Source of the DNA: Lamellibrachia columna
Lineage: Eukaryota > Annelida > Polychaeta > Sabellida > Siboglinidae
Length of the DNA stretch: 64,000 bases
Assembly: GCA_963662155.1 (NCBI GenBank)
Contig: OY759269.1
Coordinates: 20,343,754-20,407,753 of the forward strand
Direction of reading: 5' to 3'
Program-made: the position numbers and the translations under genes
Notes under the pieces: generated by a model
What the model was told of the DNA's origin: nothing
Seen by the model: only the letters and a program-made list of their open reading frames with translations
The model's database searches: none
Shown: positions 25,353 to 36,839 of the stretch, in pieces
Numbering within the stretch: position 1 is the first letter of the stretch
Layout: each line of letters begins with the position of its first letter

Positions 25353-28300
25353 CATTCTTTTCATGCAAACATCAAATTCTAGTATAAAAATGTCATCACC
25401 TGCCAGGATTCTCACACGAGGTGAAGTTGTTGCTGTTGTGTTATGCAGTTATCAATATTCCCAGAATAATTGTTGGGGCTACCTGGCAGACCATCTCAGG
25501 TATCAGGGGGTACATGGAGAAAAAAAAGGTTTAGAGCCTCTGGTATACACAGTAGATAACATGAAGATAAACACTTTCCCCCCCTTGACCTACAGTCTAC
25601 AAGTGTCTTACCACTGGCATCTATCAGCACATTCTCCATCTACAACAGAAGACACAGACATCATAATCTGTCGACACTGTCTAAAACACCATGTTTAGAA
25701 ACTGACCTGTTAGGCTTACAGACAAAATATTATATTATTATATTATATGTGTGTCTTTAATTGAGTAGTTTCAGTAGAAGTTTTTAAGATAAATTAATAA
25801 TTTCTTCACAGATTGTAGTTGAAATACTATATAATATTCCAGAATAATAAAATCTTGAGTTTTTCATTTATTTGGTTATGTTTTTTTGTAAATGTGAAAA
25901 AATAGCCACAAAATGCAAATTTATATTGTTTTGAGAAAATCCACAAAGAAATAAATGACATACATAAAAATATGAGTGTCACTGTTAACTTTACGAAAAA
26001 TGTTGGTTAACATAAATGAATTACGTGTGCTACATCACCATGAGTAAGTTTGCAAAAAGTTTAATGAGTGGCAGTGTATTTTTTACACAAACCCTTCAAT
26101 CGTAATTCAAACTCTTGTAATTTTGCCTACATTTCAGACGCTTCCATACACCAAATTACAGCTTAGTAAGTGTTGTAATTTTTCTAAAAAAGTAAATTAA
26201 GCATCATTTCCTGGTTATTAATGATAACACAATCTCAACAATTGTTTGTTTTTTGTTGAAATTTACAGTTTTTCACTGGCGTTTTACATAACAGCCATTT
26301 ATAATATTGACGTCCCCTTAATTTGCCGCCAAAATGGCCCTTGAATCTGTATTTGTAACATGTTGTCATCTACAATATCAGATTACGCCAGACATCTGAC
26401 AAACACGTGGATTGGCAAAATACGACGTTAGTGCCGGGTGATTATTTGTGGTGTCGACGTTCAGTTAAATATTTCCTAGCATGTTATGAGGAAAAAAATC
26501 AACTCGCACATTCTTAAGAATGTTTTTTGACATTGGCATACTGAGTTTGTTACAAGCTTGTCACACAAACAAGGTTATTTTCACAGCAAGTTTTATTCAG
26601 CGATTCAGTTCAAATATTTGGAGAAAGAACCAGTTTCTTGAGAGGTGAAAACTACATAAAAATTTACAAGAACATCAAACCATTCAAGGGTCTTAAGAAC
26701 TAGTATTAAATATTAATAAACTTCAAATTATAACAACAGTGGAGTGGAATTATGTCATCACTTTATTACCTGACCACATAAACAGAAGGTATACGATGCT
26801 GAAGGTATAATGAATGATAAGTTGCAACAGCACTGACCTTCAAATCTCTATAAATAACACCAGAACTGTGAAGAAAATCTGTCAACAAAGCAAAGCAGAA
26901 TGTCACCAAATTGTTGCACACTTGGAAACAAACAAACAAACAAATAAACAGTGGCAGAGTGCAATATCAGCTAGGGAGACCAAAAAACCACTCTTTTTCC
27001 CCGTGCCAGTGTTCTTTATAATTCCATGCCATGTCCAGACTATTTCAAGACTTACAGGAATATTGGCCAGCTCAGTCAATAAATAAGAACACACGTTACC
27101 GCTATAAAATATATCCAGCATGAATTATTACACGACTTACTAAAGGCAGATCAATAATTGCTGATTAAACAATTACCAGTTTACTAATAATAAATTGGAA
27201 CAAATTTATAAAAAATAGACTTGCTAATGACACATTGTAAGCACAAATTTATCATTCACTAATCACAGATTGGTGTAAATTTATCACTGACTTACTAATG
27301 ACAGTTAGGCAAGTGAAAATGTATCATTTATTAATGACAGATTAGTAAGTTTAAATTTACCAATCACTGATATACTAATGACAGATTGGTATTCACTGAT
27401 TTGTCAATGTCACCGGTAGTTGTTAACTTACCAATAGCTATGGCAAGTTGAGCAATGCATATGCGCACGAGTGGTTCACTGAAGTGTTCAACACGTTTCC
27501 ACACGGTAAACAACTCTCCCCGGGGCACGTAATCCATCACTGTAAACAATTAGGTGTAACATGTATATGTATATAGGTGTAATATGTACAGGTGTAATAT
27601 ATCCATGTGTAATATGTACAGGTGTAATATATCCATGTGTAATATGTACACACATATTTACATGTGCAATATGTACACATGTATCATATGCATACACATG
27701 TACAATTTGTACACATGTAATATGTACACATGTAATATGTACACGTGTAATATGTACACATGTGTAATATTGATAAAATATATACAATAACCATGGAACC
27801 TTGTTAATATGGACACCCAGTGATTATCTCCGGATGAGTAGTTTTGTGGACAGACGAACCATGTCCACTGTGGCTTTCAGATTATTGGTGTCTGGATTAA
27901 TGAGGTTCCACTGTATAATATTACTATTATATACTCAGGTCAAGATAGCCTTCTTGGGCTAAACACCCTTGCTCTGTTGGGCTAGAAACTTCCCTCCTCC
28001 CCAAACCCTGGGGTGAACCAAGAAATACAGAAAAGAGTCTCACCTATGAAGACATCGTTCTTGTTTTGAAAGAACCAGCGAGGCTTCACAATGAAGGCAT
28101 GATCTCCCACAGCTGCCTGCAAGTGGTCAGAGACAGTGTAGTAGATAGGATGACAGGATTACATATTGATGACATAGGCAGACATGCTGAAGGAGTTTGG
28201 TGCAGATCTAAAATGTATTGGTCATCAGTTGCGTTCTGTAATAATTTTATTATTATTTATTAATATATAAAGGTAAATGGTAAAGGTACATTCTTATGTA

Positions 28301-31300
28301 GCGCAGTATCCAGTCTTTGGGACTGTTCAAAGCACTTTACACTTCACCCCCTGGCAGACATGTTCAATCCAACGCCATTTTGACCTCTCTGAGAAGCATT
28401 CAGCCATGCTGCAATTACTGCGCGAAGACTATTCATTTATTCATTCTGATATCCATCTCTGTCTGTAGCCAGGTACTCATTTATACTGCTGAGTGAAGTA
28501 AAGCAATGTGCGACGAACAAAATTACCAAAGCTTCAAAGCGGCAGCAAGAGGAATTAAACTTGGGTTCTCTTGATTTGAGAGACCGACATTCTATCCGCT
28601 ACGCTGCCGCACATGCTATATTTATATAATGTAAATTAACTTATGCTGGGCTTATTTTATTTATTTTTACAATGACATGTCTAATTTATTTATTACTTGT
28701 GGTGCAATTGGTGGGATTACCCGTATTCAATAGATTTGTTTAAAATTTATGTAAAAATCTCTAGGCAGATTTGCGATGAAACCTAGGCGATTTTGTTTGA
28801 TGTAAATAAATTTCTTAGCCCACTGCTGATCTGCATCGGAAGAAAGCAGATAGCTAGGCAGATTTGAGATTGATAAATTTCATATGGACTGATAAAAAAT
28901 GTCATGTCAAAGATACAGATTTCAACCAAAAAACAGCATATTAACCACAAACTGGCCATAGGAGAGGGCTGACCGGTTCACAGATAGACAGGTAAAAGAT
29001 CAGTCACTGTTGAGAAGACAAAATGGCCACACTGTTCACCTCAGGCCAGCAGATAAATTTCATTTTCTCTGTCAGCATAAATCTACTTTTCCATCAAGGA
29101 AAATTTTTATATATCAAATATACTTTAAAGTGACACTAACAGAATACTTCTTGGAAACTGTACCAGATATAACTACCTCTAATTTGCTTTGGATTAATCA
29201 TATATTATGACGATGCCACAGTACGTGGTATTCTGTGTAATTCCTGCAAATTCTTGTTTAGTTTCCTGAATTGCCATTTTGTTTTGGAGAGCATTATGGG
29301 TAATATGGGAATTCTTGTGTTGGGATGACCATGTGAGAATACCTAAAGCTAGTCCCTGGATGTTTCCAGTTGCATGGTACTATAATTAAATATGTTTAAT
29401 AGCAACTGTAGTAGGTACAATGTATTGGCTGTAATAGTAACAAACAACCCATGTCTACTATATAGACTGCAGTGACAATGCATGCCCAGTTTGCCTACCT
29501 GGATAATGGCTTCCTGATTGCACTGCTCCACAGCCCTGTCCAATAGCACCTTGCTTTTACGCATCGCCTATGAATGAACACAAAAGACAGGTATACCAAC
29601 CCCAAGTAATTTGGTATGAATGAGAAGGTAATAGATAAAGATCTTATCTTGTCCTCTCTGACCAACCTAAGTGCAATAGCATTCAGCAACACCACAATTA
29701 CTGAACAAAAGCTATTTGTTCATAATTATAATTCCACCATTGTCTATAATGAGGTACTCAATTTCTACTGCAGGGAGGAAACTGGAACAATGTGGTGTGA
29801 ATACAACTATCTATACATTGAACCTATAGAAGGGCTGCAGCAGGATTTGTGCACAATCAACTTGACTGAATCTGATGCCTTAACAAAGTGTTGCTGTGTC
29901 CCACATGGTACTGGACCAATAAATTCTTAAAAGACATGAATTTGTAACCCAAGTTTTCCATAAATATGGTGACAAAGCTGCCTCTGGGGGGGTCACTCAT
30001 GATATATTTAATAATAAAACATGACAAATTTAAAATTCTAAATTATAATGCAAGCCTGCCAATCATGGCAGAGATTCCGCATGGATACCTGATGTAATAT
30101 ATCAGGAAGCCTATTCTTTATTTAGCACATCACATAATTTGAGTAATAAACATTCCGTGAGTGACCTCCCAGAGGGGCAGCTTTGCTGCTAGATATACAC
30201 GAAACACTTGGGTTATGAATTCTTAAGTCTTTCGCGAATATGGTCTCTGACGACCAAGTAGAATTTGGTAAACACAGTGCCAGAAATGAAAAAGTTATTT
30301 ACTATACATGAACATTTCTAGTACCATATTTCTATGCATGGATCATACATTGATACTTTGCAAAACATATTTCTATGCATGGATCAAACATTGATACTTT
30401 GCAAACACAACATTTTTTTATGGATATGTTGTTTTCAAATTTGTTTCATGGTGTCAAATCAAATAATTCTTCTTCCTTTTCTTCCAGGTAACGATAAAGT
30501 TATAAACATGTGCAGAAGTGTCACCAACATCTGTCATCTAGCTACATACATGTACACTCATCTTGTCACCTACACCTGTCATCTAGTTACATACATATAC
30601 TCATCTAGTCATCTACACCTGCCATCTAGTTATATACATGTACACTCATCTTGTCACCTACACCTGTCATCTAGTTATATACATGTACACTCATCTTGTC
30701 ACCTACACCTGTCATCTAGTTACATACATATACTCATCTAGTCACCTACACCTGTCATCTAGTTATATACATGTACACTCATCTTGTCACCTACACCTGT
30801 CATCTAGTTACATACATATACTCATCTAGTCACCTACACCTGTCATCTAGTTACATACATGTACACTCATCTTGTCATCTACATCAGTCATCTAGTTACA
30901 TACACGTACACTCATCTTCAATAGACAAACATATCTTTACATGTTCTTTCCCTCCTTAACTCCCAGCATGTTGAAAATTTTAATATTGCATATCAATTTC
31001 GAGAATGCCTAAGCCTTTCACTTTGATGCACCTCTGAGTTCAGATTGTTGAGGATTCAAGCACAGTAGAAGTTTTCTATTTTCCATTATAAATACAGCAC
31101 CTTCATGGCATAGATATTCTGGTCCTCCAGTTGTCTCACTTTCAGTACATTGCCGAACGCTCCTCGGGCAATCAGCTCTAACACCTGTATGCAACAGACT
31201 CAATGAAAATGAACTGCCTCACACTTGTAAAAATTGGCACAAGCAACACAGGTCCTATTATGAAATACATATGTGAAAGCTAAGTAATGATTTACTCACA

Positions 31301-32978
31301 AGATAATTACTTGTTGACACCTGCAGTGATAATACATGTGTGAAAGCTATGTGTGAAAGCCAATTGATTATTTATTCAGATGATAATTATATGTTCATAG
31401 TAGTATTAGTTATATATTCATGTAGTGGTCACTGTTGAAAGATACCTCCCATAATGTCTTCTATGTAAACAATCAGAACATTACTCTAGTGGTAAATATG
31501 AGCTGTTTTCTTAATTATGATGTTTGGTGACCAACTCATTGACAGTCAGCAGGTGTTCTTTGTGCAAGTTGTTCACACCAACCGTGTTAGTAAAACTGGC
31601 TACAAATGGCAAGCATTAGATAAGTGTAATGACAAGTAATGATGCAATGAACTAAAGATCACAATGGATGGCTTATCATTAAGGGATGTTTTAAATTATC
31701 ATTAATATTACAAATTTACAATCAGTGAACCAATCCATTTTTTATTATGAGTCCAACCTTGGAGAGCGTTAATGTTTTTTTCATAATGTAATTTAATAAA
31801 AAAAACTAAATGCACACAAAAAACAGACATACAAAAGCAGATTTCATATAACTGTTGACATCAGAAAAGCTTAGTTCTAATAGTACACAGTATAAGTTTA
31901 CCATTTAACCATAAAATGTATAACCATAGATTTTTACTATTGATTACAAGTAATCGGCGACAGACGATAGGAAGAAGTGGAGACAGCTGGTTGCAAGGTC
32001 ATCGGTGGTGCCCCAATGACACTACGGATTACGGAATTGATGATGATGATACAAGTAATCAAATATTACTAAGTAATAACGATATCAGATTTATGGCATG
32101 GTGTGTCCAGTGAAATGACGTCTACAATCTAATACTGTATCAACATCATGTCTATACAACATTAATAATTAACCACAATTAATTTGTTTTGAATCCAATG
32201 TCACCATAAAATCTAACAAACCAAATTCACCCACAAGACGCACCTCAAAGTGGGCATTTGGTATGTCTGCCTTGACTGGGTAGGCTGACAGGAAGAGGCT
32301 GTCTATGAAGTGGACATCAGCTGTGCTGTATTCTTTCCGCCGATGGGGAATGCTTGTGTTGAGATCATGCTGTCTTTTCTTTGCTGCCCGGGCAAGCTTT
32401 CGCATTAACGTCACATTCTGTGCTGGGGATGCAGAGTTCTGTAGTGAAGAGAACATACATATTTGAGTTAATATGAATATTTCCAAATACCCTGAGAAAG
32501 CCTCGAACATAGATACGTAAATAACAACTATACAGCAAGTTAAGGTAGTGGTGTTCATTCACTGGAACAAGCAATAAATGACAATACAACTGTAATTTGT
32601 AAACATCCGGAGTAGTGGTTAGCTTAGGCCTTAGGCTTAGCCAATTAGGCGTTGGCCGTTGCCGTTAGCTGATGTTCCACTAACCATTATACAGGAATTT
32701 CCGTTACTGTGTTGCTTTTGACTATAACTTAATTAATGACAGACATTAGTGAGGACATTTTCACAATGAAACACATTAAAACGTCTGCGCAATGGAAGTA
32801 TATTATGTCCGGCGGTAAAAATTACGTGGTACCACTTCCGCAAATATTGCTCCTTTATCGCTCACCACAGCCCGTGTCACAAACACTTGCGTTCGACGGA
32901 GGCGCACAATATCCTGATACATACCTGGGTCGGTAACGATGCTGATCGACTTCTTGGCTTATCTTGCCTATTCCCCAT
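17678..32978 (-). CDS. RSKR-like: RSKR/SgK494-like AGC-type protein kinase, about 17 coding exons
   Basis: Exons in transcript order: 32925-32978, 32244-32438, 31101-31184, 29499-29567, 28044-28116, 27432-27539, 26838-26878, 25612-25639, 23989-24078, 22887-22975, 22379-22495, 21719-21820, 21118-21219, 20068-20178, 19416-19601, 18351-18485 and 17678-17746. All joins keep frame, giving about 550 residues. The start MGNRQDK, in good Kozak context, suggests N-myristoylation; vertebrate RSKR also starts Met-Gly. Kinase landmarks: loop ARGAFGNV (first Gly replaced by Ala), IYAMK lysine, helix-C CNQEAII, VIYRDLK and MENVLID, IDFGLAK, activation segment [15 protein letters not shown], and VDWWSLG. 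All catalytic residues are present, so it should be active on Ser/Thr. The best family match I know is RSKR (SgK494), related to RSK kinases; substrates are unknown. Residues past about 350 form a Ser/Asp-rich tail longer than in vertebrates. The three most 3' exons are less certain; the exon at 19416-19601 could instead read on to TAA at 19356. Confidence 0.82.
18907..18945. repeat. 13-bp perfect inverted repeat
   Basis: TCAACTATTTTAC at 18907-18919 pairs with GTAAAATAGTTGA at 18933-18945. It lies in a kinase intron. Confidence 0.8.
19080..19230. repeat. TTAACTTAACTAG-rich low-complexity tract
   Basis: Repeated TTAACTTAA/AGTTAACTT motifs in a kinase intron. Confidence 0.6.
19625..19965. repeat. 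GTGTGTCACTGGG minisatellite, degenerate
   Basis: Irregular units such as GTGTGTCACTGGGGTGTGTC over about 340 bp. It fills most of the intron between kinase exons 20068-20178 and 19416-19601. Confidence 0.85.
20212..20667. repeat. 25-bp minisatellite
   Basis: About 18 copies of a 25-bp unit containing ACTACACGAACTAACTAACA plus AACTA, with a few short variants. It is contiguous without unique spacers, so it is not a CRISPR array. It lies in a kinase intron. Confidence 0.95.
20757..21000 (-). mobile_element. tRNA-derived SINE, copy 1
   Basis: Same family as 23564-23897 (AGTCCTTGGGACTGCTCAAAG, TTCTCTGGGAAGCATTCAG, and GGATTTGAAACCGGGT near the head). The head end is diverged. It lies in a kinase intron. 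Confidence 0.75.
21498..21598. repeat. Fold-back inverted repeat, about 45-bp arms
   Basis: The left arm (from 21498: TTGAACAAACATATTATTTA) is mirrored by the right arm ending at 21598, with about one mismatch and one small indel. The centre is a CA/TG-rich palindrome. It could form a long hairpin in the kinase pre-mRNA. Confidence 0.85.
23235..23552 (-). mobile_element. LINE 3' fragment (family B)
   Basis: Minus-strand translation gives the same C-terminal blocks as 7888-8585 ([28 protein letters not shown]), with deletions. It ends at the GGCGCCATAGAAG block near 23240. It lies in the kinase intron between the APE exon (22887-22975) and the DFG exon (23989-24078). Confidence 0.82.
23564..23897 (-). 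mobile_element. tRNA-derived SINE, copy 2 (best preserved head)
   Basis: On the minus strand the element begins GGCGCGATGGCATACTGGTT, an A-box-like RNA polymerase III motif. GGTTTCAAATCCC, a B-box-like motif, follows about 50 bp on. The tail has the common GCACTCTGAGCAG...GCGCTATATAAGAAC-type end. Other copies are at 20757, 28268, 38152 and 48782. It is adjacent to a LINE 3' fragment. Confidence 0.8.
24762..25185. repeat. Minisatellite with two unit types
   Basis: Units of about 29-34 bp built on GTGAATAGCAAGAGATCAAC plus ACACAATAA or ACACAATTATAAA, mixed in irregular order. It lies in the kinase intron between the DFG exon and the 28-bp MEN exon. Confidence 0.9.
25288..25348. repeat. (TA)n microsatellite
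   Basis: About 30 TA units. Confidence 0.97.
25700..26800. other. Kinase intron sequence, nothing further seen
   Basis: AT-rich and unique-looking, with no exon or repeat recognised. It separates the 28-bp exon 25612-25639 from the catalytic-loop exon 26838-26878. Confidence 0.5.
27550..27775. repeat. TGTAATATGTACA-type minisatellite
   Basis: Repeats of GTGTAATATGTACAC/GTAATATATCCAT in an intron just upstream of kinase exon 27432-27539 in plus-strand coordinates. They yield artefactual ORFs on both strands. Confidence 0.85.
28268..28612 (-). mobile_element. tRNA-derived SINE, copy 3
   Basis: Full-length relative of the copy at 23564-23897, with the same tail (AGTCTTTGGGACTGTTCAAAG), middle (CTGCAATTACTGCGCGAAGA) and tRNA-like head ending near 28612. 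Confidence 0.8.
28620..29498. other. Kinase intron sequence, nothing further seen
   Basis: No exon or recognisable repeat was found between the SINE and kinase exon 29499-29567. Confidence 0.45.
29931..30230. mobile_element. Fold-back TIR element (family F)
   Basis: Terminal inverted repeats of about 70 bp. The left arm contains GTAACCCAAG and CAAAGCTGCCTCTGGGGGGG. The right arm contains GACCTCCCAGAGGGGCAGCTTTG and CACTTGGGTTATGAATTC. The internal 150 bp is AT-rich and non-coding. It lies in a kinase intron. Confidence 0.75.
30535..30925. repeat. Minisatellite with compound unit
   Basis: Alternating long and short units built on CTCATCTTGTCACCTACACC, TGTCATCTAGTTACATACAT and GTACA or ATA. 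The unit is repeated about eight times in a kinase intron. Confidence 0.9.
31205..32243. other. Kinase intron sequence, nothing further seen
   Basis: AT-rich intron between the glycine-loop exon (31101-31184) and exon 32244-32438. No repeat or exon was recognised. Confidence 0.45.
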
Positions 32979-34069
32979 ATTCCAGCCGATGCAGGTTCCA
33001 GACGGGAATTTGTACCATCATACTCCTCGCTTTCTTGGAAACATCGCCGAAACGTTGTTCGCCAGACGGCAATATCATCGACAGATGGCTCGCCATGTGG
33101 CGCCACTGCTCCATCTACATCCAATTCTTCACACGATTTGCAAGACTGCCTCCCAAAGCCACATACTCCAAAGAGAGGGTGTGGCAGGGAGTGGAAAATG
33201 GAGGTTGGTCTCAAAAATAGGTGGGAGGTGGTCCAAGTGGCATTAACACACTAATTAGATAATGTGTTCCATTAATCTATCGTCCTCTGTGAGAACGAGT
33301 ACTCACTCATATAAAACCTAAAATGTTCCTTAGCTAATGATATATTATGCCCCTGGTTATATTACCTTCTTTAAATTTGAAGAAAACATTTCTATCAATA
33401 TGCATTCAATGCCATTAAATATTTTAAACACTTCTATTTGGTATCCTCTTAACTTCTTGGTCCTTAGTTTTGTTATTAATTTAGTCTGATCTACTTTGAA
33501 TTAACATTGAATCACAAACACATAATTTAGGCATCGATTATATACCTAGATTTTCTTTTGGAAATCACTACCAATATTGTCATTTTTTGGAGGAGTGGAG
33601 ATGATTTCCCAAACAAACCTTTAAATGTGTATTAATTATAATGTTTAATCTTGCATAAGGGATCTGTTTTGTACAATATTCTTATGTAGAGCACTGAACA
33701 GAATAAATAATAATACTGCAAGCATAATACAGGTGTACCAACTAACTCAGATAATTTGAAAACCAACTTTTTGTTAACTAAATTGCATCCCAGCGTTTAA
33801 GATGTTGACATCTTAATGTAATGGAAATGTCAAAGTTCGGTTCGCATTTTAATTTTATTAGTACCCAAAAATCAAACCTGATGTTGACGAGCACAATTCT
33901 ACTTGATTTCCGCTTGTCACAAGTGAAGTTTTCACCAGCTCTCACTGTGCGCCACGGAGTCAGACTACGTAAATAACAATTATGAGCAAAACGCGCCAAA
34001 GGATTCCAGTTCCCGGGATTTCGCACTAAAGCGGCTATCTTACGTACGTTATGACGCCATCGGTTTCAA
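32979..34069. promoter_or_regulatory. Head-to-head intergenic region, inferred bidirectional promoter
   Basis: It separates the kinase start (minus, ATG at 32978) from the intronless gene (plus, ATG at 34070) by 1.09 kb. The kinase-proximal 250 bp (32980-33230) is GC-rich and open in several frames by chance, consistent with a 5' UTR or promoter-proximal exon. No TATA box or binding site is called. Confidence 0.3.
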
Positions 34070-35185
34070 ATGCGTTTTCAACGAGATGAACCAATGACAA
34101 GTGATCATATTAGTAAGTTGGCGGATCGAGTTTTGATACAAGAGAGAATGACATCGCAACATAAGTATATAGATACCCTCCTTTGCGACATCGAGAAAAG
34201 AGTGATGAAGCTGAATGTCACGTTCGATTCGACCCAGCAGCGTGCGGACGCTTTGGAACAGCGACTCAACGAGTACCTGGGGCGAATCGACAAGGAGACA
34301 CTGTTGGTTGCTTGTCTCGAGTCGCTCCGGGCGACGGAGAGTCGCTACGCGAGTATGTTCCTGCACGCGCTGCGCACGTACCTCGTCGCCATCTCAGACT
34401 TCGTGCACGAGACCGATCCGAGCCGCGAACGCTGGACAAACGGCGAGATGAGGTCGCTACTGCTGCAGGACGGAGCCGTCACATGTGAGTCGTTACAACA
34501 GCGACTGTGCGAGCATTTTGAGATTTCGCCAAGCGACATGGTCGTGTTGTCGGTTGTCGCTGAGCTGGTTGGCTGGGTACAGGGTGCTGGACAGGGCGGA
34601 AGACGCAGTCACAGGACGGTGCTCACGTCGAGGGAACTCGCGGACATCTTGTCGGTCATTGACGACGCGGTAAGCGAGACAGGCGTGGCCTCGTTGTTGA
34701 AGCGGGCTGTAAAATGGCATTGGCAGCACCATGAGTCAGACGTACACAGTGCCATAGGTTTGGAAAATCCTGTAAACCAAGATAATAATATTCCCGATGA
34801 TCATCTGCTCAATTCCACCGACAACAACATCCACGATGACCTCTCGACACATAGAGAACATCGTGTGCAACATTCCGATGACCAAGAGAGATACAATTCT
34901 AACGACCAAGGCCAGCACACTCCTAGAAACTACAGCCCACGTACCCCAAGAAACAGCAGCCCTGGAACACGAGGCTCATATAGCCCTAGAACGCAATTGA
35001 GACACACTCCGCGACCCACTGGCAACGAGGGAGAGCGCACGCCGAGGGAACAGGGGAGCCGTACCCCTAGAACGCCCAGGGATGATTTGGATCTGGTGGA
35101 CTCGCCTAGAGTGGACACGCCTAGAGAATGGCGATTTTCTTGCGATGACCAATCCAGCACACGAGGACATGTCTTACCCTCCTAG
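34070..35185 (+). CDS. Intact intronless ORF: coiled-coil protein with SP/TP-rich tail, unknown function
   Basis: A 371-codon uninterrupted frame whose base composition (GC-rich) differs sharply from the AT-rich flanks. Two in-frame starts are possible, Met1 at 34070 and Met9 at 34094. Residues 10-90 are heptad-like and probably coiled coil (DTLLCDIEKRVMKLNVTFDS; ALEQRLNEYLGRIDKETLL). Residues 95-220 are mostly helical with leucine-rich segments. Residues about 225-275 are Asn/Asp/His-rich. The tail from about 280 repeats TPR/SPRT motifs (HTPRNYSPRTPRNSSPGTR; SRTPRTPRDD), giving many minimal proline-directed phosphorylation sites next to Arg. I recognise no named family. The lack of introns could mean a retrogene or a naturally intronless gene; no poly(A) relic is seen. 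A cytoskeletal or cell-cycle substrate role would be speculation. Confidence 0.7.
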   Translation: MRFQRDEPMTSDHISKLADRVLIQERMTSQHKYIDTLLCDIEKRVMKLNVTFDSTQQRADALEQRLNEYLGRIDKETLLVACLESLRATESRYASMFLHALRTYLVAISDFVHETDPSRERWTNGEMRSLLLQDGAVTCESLQQRLCEHFEISPSDMVVLSVVAELVGWVQGAGQGGRRSHRTVLTSRELADILSVIDDAVSETGVASLLKRAVKWHWQHHESDVHSAIGLENPVNQDNNIPDDHLLNSTDNNIHDDLSTHREHRVQHSDDQERYNSNDQGQHTPRNYSPRTPRNSSPGTRGSYSPRTQLRHTPRPTGNEGERTPREQGSRTPRTPRDDLDLVDSPRVDTPREWRFSCDDQSSTRGHVLPS

Positions 35186-35339
35186 CTTGACGACGCCGGG
35201 CGCAGTTCAAAGCCAGGCTGCCGGTCTCTTGGTCCACGACCTGCTGCGAAAACAGAGACAGACTTTCATTAAAATAGACACGAGCCTACATATTGCCATC
35301 TTTGTTTTCTAATGGCGCTGTAATATGTGGCGTATTTGA

Positions 35340-35395
35340 GATCTCGGAATGGTAGGGGGTGGGGAGGGGGTGGGGGAGGGGGTGGGGGGCAACAG
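35340..35395. repeat. GGGGGTGGGG-rich tract
   Basis: Poly-purine G-rich stretch with several runs of four or more G, able in principle to form a G-quadruplex. It lies about 160 bp after the intronless gene's stop. Confidence 0.6.
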
Positions 35396-35590
35396 GGGCG
35401 CTAAGCTTAGTTACTCATTAGTTTGTTGTGCTACCATGGTAGTGCAGCAGGTTATTCACGCAACACTCTTATCACAAAGTCAAAGGGGACAACGGCTTAA
35501 TGATCCACCCCCCTAAATGCGCATTTTCAGCACAATTTTGGAAACAGTAGGTTTCTCTTGCGTTTTGTTAAGTCGACTTTTGATGGAGCC

Positions 35591-35594
35591 ACCG

Positions 35595-35647
<53 letters not shown>

Positions 35648-35648
35648 C
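35591..35648. repeat. (TTG)n microsatellite
   Basis: About 19 TTG units; they create a poly-Val artefact in one frame. Confidence 0.97.
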
Positions 35649-35879
35649 CAATCGAGGAGACCGAGAACCAATCTGTCTATGTCCATACGAACTTAAAACA
35701 ATTATTTTGCTATAGTCGCTACATACAATTTAATGGATATACGTCACCAAATGTCGCCCTATATGGGATACTCTCGTCCAAGCTGCGTGGGTCGTACCTC
35801 GCTGTACCTATTCTAAACTTGGCGACTATTGGCTCAACTCGATTATCAATACGGCTTCAAAGTGGACGGAGGTAAAACG

Positions 35880-36830
35880 TGTTTTAATGTAAGTGAAATA
35901 CAACTTAATTAATTAAATGAAAAACATGAATCATAATTACGATATTGATTTGTTTTCTCAGCCACGCTATCGGACTGCTTCCTGCTCGTAACTGGTAGAA
36001 CGTGTGACTATTGTGCCAATACTCACGCACACGCTGGCGCAATTAACCAGGGCCATCTGTTCGAATTTAACATTTTCAAGGCTCGAAAGATTTCCGTTAT
36101 GATCAACGTAACGTAGGCAAAGAAACCCGTGTTTCGTTCCGCACGAAAAATCGCGGCGACGCATCGTCTGGCGCAAATGTGCACATCGTCCGTTGTCAAA
36201 GTCTGACAAAGATTCTTATCTCTCATGTAACACACAGCTGTCATGTAAATTACTTTATCGGTTGCGCGCCAGAATTTCATAATACAGAAGCACAGCCTTA
36301 TCTCGAACAGGTAAGTAGTGATACTTAATATGTGGGCCCCTGAAAAATCAATCATAACCCATCCGATTAGCCGCTTAGAGCATCTCTTTGCTGCCCTAGA
36401 ATCGGGCTCCGGTGTCAACCTTGACACTTCTGGCGCCCCATACACTTAGCGCGCCTTATGATTTATTTTCTTGTATGGAATGTTTGTGTGCCATCGTCAT
36501 CTGTGAATACTAATAGTCAAGCATAATTGAATAAACGCTAAGGTACGGGGGTATCTGCATAGTCAATTCGACGTCTCTCGATCTTCAGTAAGCCCCTTAT
36601 AAAAAGTCTGCACTAACTAGGCCACCCATATTACTATACGGCTCTGTGGCCAGACCCTGCCATGCATATGGCTACCTTGTTTTAAACATGTTCAAGCAGT
36701 TAGCAGGTAATATCTTCCAATCATCTATTGTCCTCTGCGATAACAACAACTTTGTTATACCCAATAACCCAATACTAAGTCACGGCTTCGAGTATGTGTC
36801 TGGCGGGTAACAAAACAGCAAAGCCTACTT
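35880..36830. other. Intergenic, no gene seen
   Basis: Contains overlapping chance ORFs on the minus strand with no domain-like content and no convincing splice structure. Confidence 0.4.
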
Positions 36831-36839
36831 TTAGCAAAC

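Noticed and set aside
32855..33246. Overlapping 93-119 codon ORFs on both strands upstream of the kinase
   Set aside because: The kinase frame that splices correctly starts at the ATG at 32978; the longer minus ORF is out of phase with the next exon and lacks an ATG.
35558..35875. 105-codon ORF with poly-Val
   Set aside because: Driven by the (TTG)n microsatellite.
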